Of a stretch of 44,479 nucleotides of DNA, positions 16,784-24,988 are shown one piece after another. Numbering within the stretch: the stretch's first letter is position 1; each line of letters starts with the position of its first letter. A program made the translations under genes and the position numbers. The stretch covers positions 1 through 44,479 of the forward strand of contig NZ_JACRWC010000054.1 in NCBI RefSeq assembly GCF_014306095.1, read 5' to 3'. The notes under the pieces are model-generated. The model saw only the letters and a program-made list of their open reading frames with translations. It was not told where the DNA came from and searched no databases. This DNA is from Lentihominibacter faecis (GTDB lineage Bacteria; Bacillota; Clostridia; Peptostreptococcales; Anaerovoracaceae).

Positions 16784-17208
16784 GTGCAGCTGGAAGCGGA
16801 TCGTTATCTCCGGGTGTCCGGCACGTTTTTATGATATTTGCTTTGATATTTCGGGAATAATCATAGAATGTAGGAAATCTTGAGTGGGTATTAGCAAAGT
16901 TCCGAGGTGCTGTGCTGCGATTATATAATGATCTCATTACATAATCGCAGAGAAACCACGAGATACACCTCATCAAGAGCAACTTAGCATGTCGTTTTTC
17001 CATGATTTTGATCTTTGCAGAATAAAAATTTTCCCAAACTATGATTTGAGCAGAGAAATATAAGCAAAAAGTAGAATGGGAATTCATGGTGACTAATCGC
17101 AGAAATTCTCATCAACATTTAACATATATCGGATTGCGGATTTAACCTGCCTTCTCTAATATCAAAACATAGTACTGATTACTTCAGTTTTATTTCAGGA
17201 GGATTTAT
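16784..17208. other. AT-rich non-coding stretch with a large near-perfect palindrome
   Basis: No convincing gene in 425 nt. The main feature is a 36-bp dyad at 16915-16950: 17-nt arms (starting CTGCGATTAT, ending ATAATCGCAG) differ at one position around a 2-nt centre. The flanks have no T tract, so it is not an ordinary terminator. ATCGCAG occurs again near 17076-17082 as a looser match. Position next to tRNA genes fits an integration-site scar or a protein-binding site; neither is shown. Confidence 0.6.
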
Positions 17209-17432
17209 ATGAAAAAGACGGCAAAGATTCTGTGCGCTTTTCTGACGGTGACTATGCTGCTGCCTTCACAAGTGCTGGCGGCAGATATAGTGTCAGGATC
17301 GCAGACACAGCTGCAAATGCACCGGGAACAGGCGATGAAAGCCCGGTTGGAGTATGGGCAGGTCTTCTGATTTTGTCTGCCGGTACGTTAGTTGCGGTTT
17401 TGATCCTGCAGCGAAGAAAACACATACGCTAA
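17209..17432 (+). pseudogene. Frame-shifted remnant of a cell-wall-anchored protein
   Basis: A good start (AGGAGG 17197-17202, ATG 17209) opens a clear signal peptide, KTAKILCAFLTVTMLLPSQV then LAAD, but that frame stops at about 17370 after 53 residues. A sorting signal, PGTGDESPVGVWAG plus a hydrophobic span and QRRKHIR, lies in the frame two bases ahead and ends at 17432. Joining them gives a secretion signal and wall anchor with almost nothing between, so most of the middle was deleted and the junction is out of frame. Its last 45 bp overlap the convergent P-type ATPase gene. Confidence 0.65.
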
Positions 17433-20237
17433 GCCTTTCCAGATCTCATTGATTACAACCACTGACCCTGCTGTCAGCAGCATCTTCCCCCACATTGCTG
17501 CAGACAGTGGGGTCGTTTCAAATACAGCCGTTCCCACCTGAGTGATCAGAAACTGCAATACCAGCACAATGAGGAACACGCCCAGCATCAGCTTGTTGTT
17601 GAGCAGGTTCTTGAACATGGGCGTATCGTCCAGTTCTCTGCAGTTAAATGCGTTGAACAGCTGGAACAGCACGAACAGAGTAAACAGCACCGTTGCTTCC
17701 TCCGTTTGCGCGGCACCCAGGAAATTGGTGAAATGCTGCAGCATGAACACGATGGAAATGAAGATCCCGTTGGCGAATATCCGAATCAGCATTTTCCGGG
17801 AAATTATATTCGCGTTCCGCTTCGTTGGCGGATGTTTCAGCAGATCTTCCCGGATCGGTTCCAGCCCAAGGGTCAGCGCCGGAGGACCATCCATGATGAT
17901 GTTGATCCACAAGAGCTCAAGAGCGGTAAAAGGTGTCGGGAATCCCGCCAGGATCGAGGCGATCACGACCACGACAGAGGAAACATTGACTGTCAGCTGA
18001 AACTGGATGAACCGCTTGAAATTCTCGTAGATCCCGCGCCCCCACTGAACGGCTTTGACAATAGTCGAGAAAGAATCGTCCAGCAGCACCATATCGCTGG
18101 CTTCTTTCGTCACTTCTGTTCCCGCGATCCCCATAGCGATGCCGACATCGGCATTTTTGATGGCGGGAGCATCGTTGATCCCGTCTCCCGTAACGGCGAC
18201 AACATTCTTTTCTTCCTTTAATAACTTTACGACGCGCATTTTTATCAGCGGAGTGCTTCGTGCGATGACGCTGATTTTTGGCAGTGCTTTTTTAAGCTCT
18301 TCATCAGACATGGAGCCGATCTCGGCGGCTTCCACCGCCAGGTGCCCGTCCTGCAGCATATGGAGTTCCTCCGCGATGGCACGGGCTGTCCGGATATTGT
18401 CTCCGGTCAGCATTTTCACTTCGATGCCGGCACGGCGGCAGTCGCGGATGGAGTCATATACGTCCGGGCTTAGTGGGTCGGAGATCACAACGAACCCGTC
18501 ATAATGCAGATCCTGTTCCAGCTCCTGCTGCTTCTCGCCGTTGAAACAAGCAAGTTCTTTGTGTGCAAAGGCCAGCAGGCGGCCGGCTTTATCCTGGAAG
18601 TTTTCCATCAGCTTCTGGATATGGGCAGTCTCTTCAGCAGATACGTTGCTGCAAAGGGAGAGGATCTTTTCCGGATTTCCCTTGGTGTAGAGGACCAGCC
18701 TTCCGTCTTCGCTTACAATCGTGCTCATATCTTTGTTCTGTGAGGAGAACGGAAAAACGCGAACGATATCGGCTTCTTTTCGAAGCTGCTGATAATCCGA
18801 ACCGGCTTTGCGGGCGGCCACCAAAAGGGCGCATTCCGTCGGATTTCCGATGAAGGTCCAGCTGCCGTCTTCCCGGGTGATATCCGCGCTGCTGTTGATG
18901 CAGAAGTTGCGCAGCAGCGTCTGCGCTGTTTTCTGGTCAATGGCAGAAGGCGCGTCTGCCGGAGCGGAGGCGATCTGGGAATCCGGAGAATTCAGGGATT
19001 CCAAAGCAGCCGGGGAATCCGAAGCCACAGCGACAGCAACCGAAGTGTCGGCCTCTCGCGCCGTCCTCGCTTCCTTCGGCTGCAAAGAAGCCTCCGCAGG
19101 CGTTTTTGCAGGAAAGGCAAGGTCTTCTGGATCCAGGAGGCTGCCGCCGGCGTAGATTTTCTGGACGGTCATTTTGTTCTCGGTGAGGGTGCCGGTCTTG
19201 TCGGAACAGATGATGTTGACGCAGCCGATGGTTTCGCAGGCGATCATCTTTTTGACCAGAGCGTTTTCGCGGGACATTTTGATGATGTTGAGGGCGAGGG
19301 AGACGGCGACGATGGTGGGCAGGCCTTCCGGCACGGCGGCCACGATGAGGACGATGCTGGTGATGAAGGCTTCTGACACGGTGTTCAGACTGATGGTGTG
19401 GTTCATGGCGAACTGGATGATCTGGATCAGGAACACGATGGCGGCGGCGGAGGAACCGAGGATGGTGATGCCTTTGCCGAGGCGGTCCAGCTTTTCCTGA
19501 AGCGGAGTGGTGGTTTTTTCGATGGAGGAAAGTTCCTGAGCGATCTGACCGAATTCGGTATCGTTGCCGACGCCGGTGACCAGCATCGTGCCTGAGCCGC
19601 CGGAGATGAAACAGCCGGAGTAAAGCATGCAGGCCCGCTCTGCGACAGGGGTGTTTTTCTGGCAGGTGAATGTTGCGTCTTTTTTGACCGGGAGGCTTTC
19701 GCCGGTAAGGGCGGACTCGTCTGCGGAGAGGTCATTGCCGGAAATGAGCCTGCCGTCTGCTACGATCTTGTCTCCTGTTTCAATGAGAAGGATATCCCCG
19801 ATCACGATGTTTTTCTGAGGGATCAGCTGGGGCTCGCCATCGCGCAGAACTTTGATCAGGGTGTCTTCGTTGATCTTGCTGAGGGCTTCGAAGGCTTTGG
19901 CGCTTTTGCCTTCCGTGACGATGGTGATGGCTACCGACAGGAAGATGGCTGCAAAGATGCCGGCGCATTCGAGAAAGTTGTACTCGCCGCCGGTAAAGTA
20001 GCGGGTGATGTTGACTGCCAGAGTGATGATGGCAGCGAAGAGGAGCATGAGAAGCATGGGTTCTGTCGATGCGTCCCAGATCCTTTTTAGCATGGATTCG
20101 GTGCCGGTGCGGACGAAGGTGTTGGCTCCGTATTTTTGCCGGGACGCCTGAACTTGTGATTCGCTGAGACCGTGCTCCGGGTCGGCTCCGGTAGCCTGCA
20201 AAAGTTCCTCCCGGGACATATAAAATGCATTGTTCAT
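17388..20237 (-). CDS. Cation-transporting P-type ATPase (SPCA/YoaB-like, Ca or Mn)
   Basis: 949-residue P2A-type pump. Seen: actuator LTGES (178-181), TM4 metal motif VPEGLP (301-306), phosphorylation site Asp346 in CSDKTGTLT, hinge GDGINDAPAIKNADVGIAMG, and TM6 motif WINIIMDGPPA. That TM6 form is closer to Golgi Ca/Mn pumps (SPCA) than to SERCA. A Mn-type yybP-ykoY riboswitch sits in its leader, which makes manganese export the best guess; the riboswitch-controlled YoaB pump of Lactococcus is the precedent. A Ser/Ala/Pro-rich insertion of about 60 residues interrupts the nucleotide-binding domain after residue 370. Start 20237 has GGAGGA about 7 nt upstream. Confidence 0.9.
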   Translation of the reverse strand: MNNAFYMSREELLQATGADPEHGLSESQVQASRQKYGANTFVRTGTESMLKRIWDASTEPMLLMLLFAAIITLAVNITRYFTGGEYNFLECAGIFAAIFLSVAITIVTEGKSAKAFEALSKINEDTLIKVLRDGEPQLIPQKNIVIGDILLIETGDKIVADGRLISGNDLSADESALTGESLPVKKDATFTCQKNTPVAERACMLYSGCFISGGSGTMLVTGVGNDTEFGQIAQELSSIEKTTTPLQEKLDRLGKGITILGSSAAAIVFLIQIIQFAMNHTISLNTVSEAFITSIVLIVAAVPEGLPTIVAVSLALNIIKMSRENALVKKMIACETIGCVNIICSDKTGTLTENKMTVQKIYAGGSLLDPEDLAFPAKTPAEASLQPKEARTAREADTSVAVAVASDSPAALESLNSPDSQIASAPADAPSAIDQKTAQTLLRNFCINSSADITREDGSWTFIGNPTECALLVAARKAGSDYQQLRKEADIVRVFPFSSQNKDMSTIVSEDGRLVLYTKGNPEKILSLCSNVSAEETAHIQKLMENFQDKAGRLLAFAHKELACFNGEKQQELEQDLHYDGFVVISDPLSPDVYDSIRDCRRAGIEVKMLTGDNIRTARAIAEELHMLQDGHLAVEAAEIGSMSDEELKKALPKISVIARSTPLIKMRVVKLLKEEKNVVAVTGDGINDAPAIKNADVGIAMGIAGTEVTKEASDMVLLDDSFSTIVKAVQWGRGIYENFKRFIQFQLTVNVSSVVVVIASILAGFPTPFTALELLWINIIMDGPPALTLGLEPIREDLLKHPPTKRNANIISRKMLIRIFANGIFISIVFMLQHFTNFLGAAQTEEATVLFTLFVLFQLFNAFNCRELDDTPMFKNLLNNKLMLGVFLIVLVLQFLITQVGTAVFETTPLSAAMWGKMLLTAGSVVVINEIWKGLAYVFSSLQDQNRN

Positions 20238-20251
20238 AAAGTGTTCCTCCG

Positions 20252-20294
20252 TAATAAAAAAATCCGATACAGACCGATTTTCTCTGTACCGGAT
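20252..20294 (-). terminator. Terminator in the ATPase leader (riboswitch expression platform)
   Basis: On the minus strand ATCCGGTACAGA pairs with TCTGTATCGGAT (plus 20283-20294 and 20262-20273) and is followed by TTTTTTTA. The only imperfect position is G-U in minus RNA but A-C in plus RNA, which supports the leftward direction. It lies 15 nt before the ribosome binding site of the pump gene. Confidence 0.8.
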
Positions 20295-20310
20295 GATGTT
20301 TCATAAAAAA

Positions 20311-20468
20311 GAGACCTCCTGCACAGTAAAAAACCGTACATGAGTCTCGTTGATTAAGGCAAGCCAGACGATGGTCCCGGCGGGACATATCTGTATTTCG
20401 CAGATACTGCCGGTCGTCAGTATGTTGACTTGCCACGCATGGGTATGCGCCACTACTCCCCCACGAAC
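20311..20468 (-). promoter_or_regulatory. yybP-ykoY family (manganese) riboswitch
   Basis: The minus-strand leader contains the conserved pieces of this aptamer in order: GGGGGAGUAG (5' side), CAACAUACUGACGA in the middle, and UCAACGAGACUC (3' side), spaced over about 125 nt with GC-rich stems between. These correspond to the L1 (GGGGAGUAG) and L3 (ACGAGACC) segments that bind Mn2+. The 3' segment GAGACUC can alternatively pair with GAGGUCUC (plus 20311-20318) ahead of a run of six U, a mutually exclusive terminator. In known members Mn2+ turns expression on. Identification is by motif and layout; no alignment was run. Confidence 0.85.
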
Positions 20469-20525
20469 TTGTTGTAAAGTTTGTAAAACCGTTTTTGCCG
20501 ATTTTTGTCTACTTTGTCGGTTCTG

Positions 20526-20555
20526 ACTATAGCATGGGATATGTGGGTTAGTCAA
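20526..20555 (-). promoter_or_regulatory. Promoter of the riboswitch-ATPase transcript
   Basis: Minus strand: TTGACT (20550-20555), 18 nt, TATAGT (20526-20531). Transcription would start near 20519, about 50 nt before the aptamer. Confidence 0.6.
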
Positions 20556-20659
20556 CGATAACAGGGTGTGACGGGGGTTTTTCAGGACGTTTAGAGGGTG
20601 TCCAAGCATACTGGATGAAAAAAGTATGGAAATAATCCTTGATGTCTTTGGATTCACCC

Positions 20660-20945
20660 TTGACTTTTGCCTGGGAGGCTCGTATAATAAAACACGTAAC
20701 ACCCATATATTGTGGTTAAAACGAGAAAAGACAACAAAATATTCGATATATTGGAAGAAAATGCAAAGGCTGAGGATGCATAGAAGGGCTGGGATTTCTG
20801 GAACTTTGCGTGTTTCCGGGGCTTTTTTGTTTGCTCTGAAACAGGATTTTGCATGAGAAAGCGAAGTGTCAGAGCTCAATATGTAGTAGTAAATCACAGT
20901 GAAGATCAGAGGGCTGCGTGAGGCTGGCAGCCGGGGAAATCTGAT
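20660..20945 (+). promoter_or_regulatory. Promoter and structured leader of nrdD, with NrdR-like boxes
   Basis: TTGACT (20660-20665), 17 nt, TATAAT (20683-20688). Downstream are two AT-rich partial dyads, about 20699-20715 (ATATATTGTGG half) and about 20732-20753 (ACAAAATAT half), separated by about 16 nt. That spacing is what tandem NrdR repressor boxes use, but each matches the consensus well in only one half. A long leader follows, with a U-rich hairpin near 20795-20830 and a stem ATCAGA.GGCTGC/GCAGCC...TCTGAT at 20905-20945 just before the ribosome binding site. The promoter is good; NrdR control is tentative. Confidence 0.5.
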
Positions 20946-20968
20946 CGAAAAGAGGAAAGGAGACCCCT

Positions 20969-23158
20969 ATGGAGACAGATGTAAAAGTAAATGTAATCAA
21001 ACGAAATGGTGAGGAGGTCTCTTTTGATCTGCTTAAAATCGCCAATGCCATCAAGGCTGCAAACCAGGAGGTGGCACCGATCTATCAGCTGAACGAATAT
21101 CAGATCCAGGCGATCGCAGACAATGTAGCGGCTAAGATCTCCGAGATGACCCATGCGGTTCATGTAGAAGATATCCAGGATATGGTGGAGACGGCTATCA
21201 TGGAGATGCGCGGCTACGAAGTAGCACAGAAATATGTAAGATATCGTTATAAACGTGAGCTTTCCAGAAAGTCCAATACCACGGACAATGGGATACTGTC
21301 CCTCATCGAGCATCTCAACGAAGAGGTAAATCAGGAAAACTCCAACAAGAATCCGGTGATCAACTCCACCCAGCGCGACTATATGGCGGGAGAGGTCAGC
21401 AAGGATCTGACAATGCGTGTACTGCTGCCGGAAGAAGTGGTTAGAGCTCATGAGAAGGGGATCATCCATTTCCACGACTCTGACTATTTTGCACAGAAGG
21501 AACACAACTGCGACCTGATCAACCTGGAGGACATGCTCCAGAACGGGACGGTCATCAGCGAGACTTTGATCGAAAAGCCGCATAGTTTTTCCACTGCCTG
21601 CAACATCACGACTCAGATCGTTGCACAGGTGGCAAGTAACCAGTACGGCGGACAGTCCTTTACATTATCTCACCTGGCCCCGTTCGTGGACGTGAGCAGA
21701 GAAAAGATCCGCAAGGCGGTCATCGAAGAAAGAGAAGCCCTTGGCGAAGATATGGATCTCGATATTATTTCCAAGATCGTGGAACGCCGTTTGAGAAAGG
21801 AAGTTCAGAGCGGGATACAGACGATCCAGTATCAGCTGATCACTCTGATGACCTGTAACGGACAGGCGCCGTTTGTAACCATGTTCATGTATCTGGACGA
21901 AGTTCCGGAAGGAAAAACCAGAGACGACCTGGCGATGCTCATCGAAGAAGCGCTTCTGCAGAGAATGCAGGGTGTCAAGAACGAAAAAGGTGTGTGGATC
22001 ACGCCGGCGTTCCCGAAACTGGTCTATGTGCTGGATGAAGACAATGTAACGGAAGATTCGAGATACTGGTATCTTACAGAGCTTGCTGCAAAATGCACGG
22101 CAAAACGTATGGTGCCTGACTATATCTCTGCAAAGGTGATGCGTTCTCTCAAGAAGGGCGATGTGTATCCGTGCATGGGATGCAGATCTTTCCCGACGGT
22201 AGAGGACGGACAGAGAAATCCGGATGGATCGAGGAAGTATTATGGCCGGTTCAACCAGGGCGTTGTTACCATCAACTTAGTTGATGTGGCCTGCTCGGCA
22301 GAAGGGGATATGGATCGCTTCTGGGCGATCCTGGAAGATCGTCTGGAACTTTGTCACAGAGCATTACGGTGCAGACATGAGAGACTTTTGGGAACCAAGT
22401 CAGACGTTGCTCCTATCCTGTGGCAGCACGGCGCACTGGCGCGTTTGAAGAAGGGAGAGACCATTGACAAGCTGCTGTTTGACGGATACTCCACTATTTC
22501 GCTGGGCTATGCGGGACTGTGTGAAATGTGCGTCCGCATGATCGGCAAATCTCATACTTCTCCGGAGGGACAGGAATTCGCATTGTCCGTAATGCAGAAA
22601 CTCAATGACAAGTGTCAGGAGTGGAAAGCGGCAGAAAGAATCAGCTATTCCGTTTATGGAACTCCGATGGAATCCACGACGTATCGTTTTGCAAAGTGTC
22701 TGCAGAAACGTTTTGGCATCATCAAAGGAGTTACGGACAAGAATTACATTACAAACAGTTATCACGTACACGTTACAGAAGAGATCGACGCTTTCAGCAA
22801 GCTGAAGTTTGAGGCGGAATTCCAGAAGCTTTCCCCGGGTGGAGCTATCAGTTATGTGGAAGTGCCGAATCTGCAGAACAACATTGAAGCGGTTCTTTCT
22901 GTGATGAAGTTCATATACGATAATATCGTATATGCAGAGCTTAATACGAAGAGCGACTACTGCCAGGTGTGCGGCTATGACGGAGAGATCAAGATCGTCA
23001 CTGACGATTCCGGCAAGCTGGTCTGGGAATGCCCGAACTGTGGCAACCGCGACCAGGATCAGCTGTTCGTAGCAAGACGGACCTGCGGCTATATCGGAAC
23101 CCAGTTCTGGAACCAGGGTCGGACGCAGGAAATCAAAGACAGAGTGTTGCATCTGTAG
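20969..23158 (+). CDS. nrdD: Anaerobic (class III) ribonucleoside-triphosphate reductase
   Basis: 729-residue glycyl-radical enzyme making deoxynucleotides under anoxia. An N-terminal ATP-cone (VNVIKRNGEEVSFDLLKIANAI) gives allosteric control. The C-terminus has a zinc ribbon with two CxxC pairs (CQVCGYD and CPNCGN). The radical site is Gly707 in RRTCGYIGTQFW. Length is normal. The activase nrdG, usually the next gene, is not downstream; a surface protein follows instead, so NrdG must be elsewhere. ATG 20969 has AAAGGAG upstream. Confidence 0.95.
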   Translation: METDVKVNVIKRNGEEVSFDLLKIANAIKAANQEVAPIYQLNEYQIQAIADNVAAKISEMTHAVHVEDIQDMVETAIMEMRGYEVAQKYVRYRYKRELSRKSNTTDNGILSLIEHLNEEVNQENSNKNPVINSTQRDYMAGEVSKDLTMRVLLPEEVVRAHEKGIIHFHDSDYFAQKEHNCDLINLEDMLQNGTVISETLIEKPHSFSTACNITTQIVAQVASNQYGGQSFTLSHLAPFVDVSREKIRKAVIEEREALGEDMDLDIISKIVERRLRKEVQSGIQTIQYQLITLMTCNGQAPFVTMFMYLDEVPEGKTRDDLAMLIEEALLQRMQGVKNEKGVWITPAFPKLVYVLDEDNVTEDSRYWYLTELAAKCTAKRMVPDYISAKVMRSLKKGDVYPCMGCRSFPTVEDGQRNPDGSRKYYGRFNQGVVTINLVDVACSAEGDMDRFWAILEDRLELCHRALRCRHERLLGTKSDVAPILWQHGALARLKKGETIDKLLFDGYSTISLGYAGLCEMCVRMIGKSHTSPEGQEFALSVMQKLNDKCQEWKAAERISYSVYGTPMESTTYRFAKCLQKRFGIIKGVTDKNYITNSYHVHVTEEIDAFSKLKFEAEFQKLSPGGAISYVEVPNLQNNIEAVLSVMKFIYDNIVYAELNTKSDYCQVCGYDGEIKIVTDDSGKLVWECPNCGNRDQDQLFVARRTCGYIGTQFWNQGRTQEIKDRVLHL

Positions 23159-23208
23159 GGTGCGGCATTGACAGATAAATAAAAAAGTGCCTTTTGGAGA
23201 CTGGTCCT

Positions 23209-23242
23209 TGTCGTTTCACGTCGTGATTTTGCTTTTCGTGCC
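23209..23242 (+). promoter_or_regulatory. 34-bp conserved motif, copy 1 (upstream of the GLUG surface protein)
   Basis: Begins TGTCGTTTCACGTCG and ends CGTGCC. Thirty of 34 positions match copy 2 (26118-26151), with about 26 matching copy 3 (30260-30293). In each copy a G-rich run follows and a start codon lies 70-90 nt downstream. Here GGTAAAAT (about 23271-23278) may be the -10. The other two copies precede the small HTH genes. Confidence 0.65.
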
Positions 23243-23331
23243 TGGGAGGGGGAGTTCTCTAAGGGAGTATGGTAAAATAGTAAAAATTACGAGTATCATT
23301 TTCAGGAGACGATTGCAGGAGAGGGAAGCTT

Positions 23332-24885
23332 ATGAAACACAAGATCATACCCATGATAGTATGCTTGATGCTGTGCGTGGCGCTGATGCCGGCGGCAGCG
23401 TATGCAGATAATGCAAAGACGACGCCTGCGGAACCGCCGGGAATCTGGACGGATCATGCGGCAGCGGCCTTTGCAGGAGGAAGCGGAACGGCAGAAGACC
23501 CGTATCAGATCGCAACGCCGCAGCAGATGGCAAAGCTGGCGGCAGATATCAATTCAGGAGATGAGAGCAAGAAGCACAGCGGGGAGCACTTCAAGCTGAC
23601 GGCGGATCTAAATCTGTCGGCTCATCGCTGGATCCCCATCGGCTCAGGGGACTTATCGCTGAGGCATTATAACTTTTCCGGGTATTTTGATGGAAACGGC
23701 AAGACGATCACGGGTCTGTATGTGGATGAAAGTCAATCTGGATTTTGCGGGGGACTTTTCGGGATCGTCTATGGATACGAGATCAAGCATCTTACCGTCA
23801 AAGATGCTTATGTAAAAAAAGATGCGAAGAATTCTTATGATTATGGAAAAATAGGCATTCTGGTGGGAGCAGCATGGGGTAGCAAAGGTAGTGAGATCAA
23901 TATAAAAGATTGTTCGGTCAGTGGTACCGTGGAGAGCAAAGGCAATTATACTGGAGGTCTGGTCGGAGATAGTCATCGAGGAATTTATGAAAACTGTACG
24001 GCGGACGTAAAAGTGACAGGTTCCCACTCGACAGGAGGTTTTGTCGGGCAGGATGATTTTGGAACCTATAAAAACTGTGCCGCACGGGGAGATGTTAGCG
24101 GAGCCAAAACAGTTGGAGGTTTCGCAGGATTTCTGTCGGACGAGAGCCAGGTAAATCGCTGCGCGGCTTTCGGCAAAGTTACTGCAAGCGGCAATACTGC
24201 AGGCGGTTTTGTTGGGATGATTACGCATTTGGGAACAATCAGTAATTGTGCAGCTTTTGGTGATGTAGTGAGCACGGTGGAGGGCGTCGAGCCGCAGGCA
24301 GGCGGTTTTACAGGATACATCCAGCATAGCACGATTTCCAACAGTCACGCGGCAGGAACCATAACCGTGGCTTCTTCAAGGTACAAAGCCGGAGGATTTG
24401 CTGGAGAAACATATTATGACACTGGTGAATTTCACTCGTCCTCTTTTGATATCGAAAAAAACGCAGGGCTTCAGGCAATTGGCGGAGAAACGCCTGCTGA
24501 TACAGACGGTGTGGAAACGGTTCCCACGCAGACTGTAAAAACTAATATCTGCAAAGACTACTATGGCAAACATATCCTAAAAGCGGTGGCGGAACGGCCT
24601 GCTACCTGCACGGAGGATGGTCACGAAGCCTACTGGAAATGCGAAAACTGCGGACTGCTCTTTGCAGATGAAAATGGTACGCAGCAGATCGAAAAGCCGG
24701 AAGTGATCCCGGCAACGGGCGCAGAGGATCCGGGGACGGGTGAGGCTGCAGCAGCTCCTGCAAAGGACAATGCGGACAAATTCGCCGAGACCGGTGATGA
24801 CAGCAACGTCGTACTCTATGGAATTCTGGCACTGCTGGCGGCCGGCGGCGCCGCAGGGATGCTGTACAGGAAACGGAAAGCATAA
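23332..24885 (+). CDS. GLUG-repeat cell-wall-anchored surface protein
   Basis: 517-residue secreted protein. Signal peptide residues 1-25 (AAAYA|DN). Residues about 48-360 form a repeated beta-helix with GLUG motifs (GGLFGIV, GGLVGDS, GGFVGQD, GGFAGFL, GGFVGMI, GGFTGYI, GGFAGET), each about 25-30 residues apart. A Cys-containing module PATCTEDGHEAYWKCENCG (about 415-450) follows. The sorting signal is FAETGDDS, a hydrophobic span and YRKRKA. GLUG proteins are often adhesins; the target here is unknown. Start has GGAGAGGG upstream. A shared 34-bp motif at 23209 suggests co-regulation with the HTH cassettes. Confidence 0.85.
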   Translation: MKHKIIPMIVCLMLCVALMPAAAYADNAKTTPAEPPGIWTDHAAAAFAGGSGTAEDPYQIATPQQMAKLAADINSGDESKKHSGEHFKLTADLNLSAHRWIPIGSGDLSLRHYNFSGYFDGNGKTITGLYVDESQSGFCGGLFGIVYGYEIKHLTVKDAYVKKDAKNSYDYGKIGILVGAAWGSKGSEINIKDCSVSGTVESKGNYTGGLVGDSHRGIYENCTADVKVTGSHSTGGFVGQDDFGTYKNCAARGDVSGAKTVGGFAGFLSDESQVNRCAAFGKVTASGNTAGGFVGMITHLGTISNCAAFGDVVSTVEGVEPQAGGFTGYIQHSTISNSHAAGTITVASSRYKAGGFAGETYYDTGEFHSSSFDIEKNAGLQAIGGETPADTDGVETVPTQTVKTNICKDYYGKHILKAVAERPATCTEDGHEAYWKCENCGLLFADENGTQQIEKPEVIPATGAEDPGTGEAAAAPAKDNADKFAETGDDSNVVLYGILALLAAGGAAGMLYRKRKA

Positions 24886-24911
24886 GGATGCAATATAATG
24901 AAGCGATAATC

Positions 24912-24948
24912 AAAGGGATCGTATCCAAAAGGATAAGGTCCCTTTTTT
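24912..24948 (+). terminator. Terminator of the GLUG protein gene
   Basis: AAAGGGA...TATCC pairs with GGATA...TCCCTTT around an AAAA loop, with an internal loop, then TTTTTT. Confidence 0.75.
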
Positions 24949-24988
24949 ATGGAGTAGCACCAGCGGATAGGCGACCGGCGGACACACG

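Noticed and set aside
16701..17087. 128-residue minus-strand frame across the tRNA and palindrome region
   Set aside because: It runs through the tRNA-Arg gene and its terminator, with no ribosome binding site or recognisable domain.
19780..20304. Leader peptide or overlapping gene starting at ATG 20304 (MKHHPVQRK...) with AGGAGG in front
   Set aside because: The frame runs into the ATPase gene in another frame with a composition unlike a real protein; the AGGAGG is part of the riboswitch expression platform.
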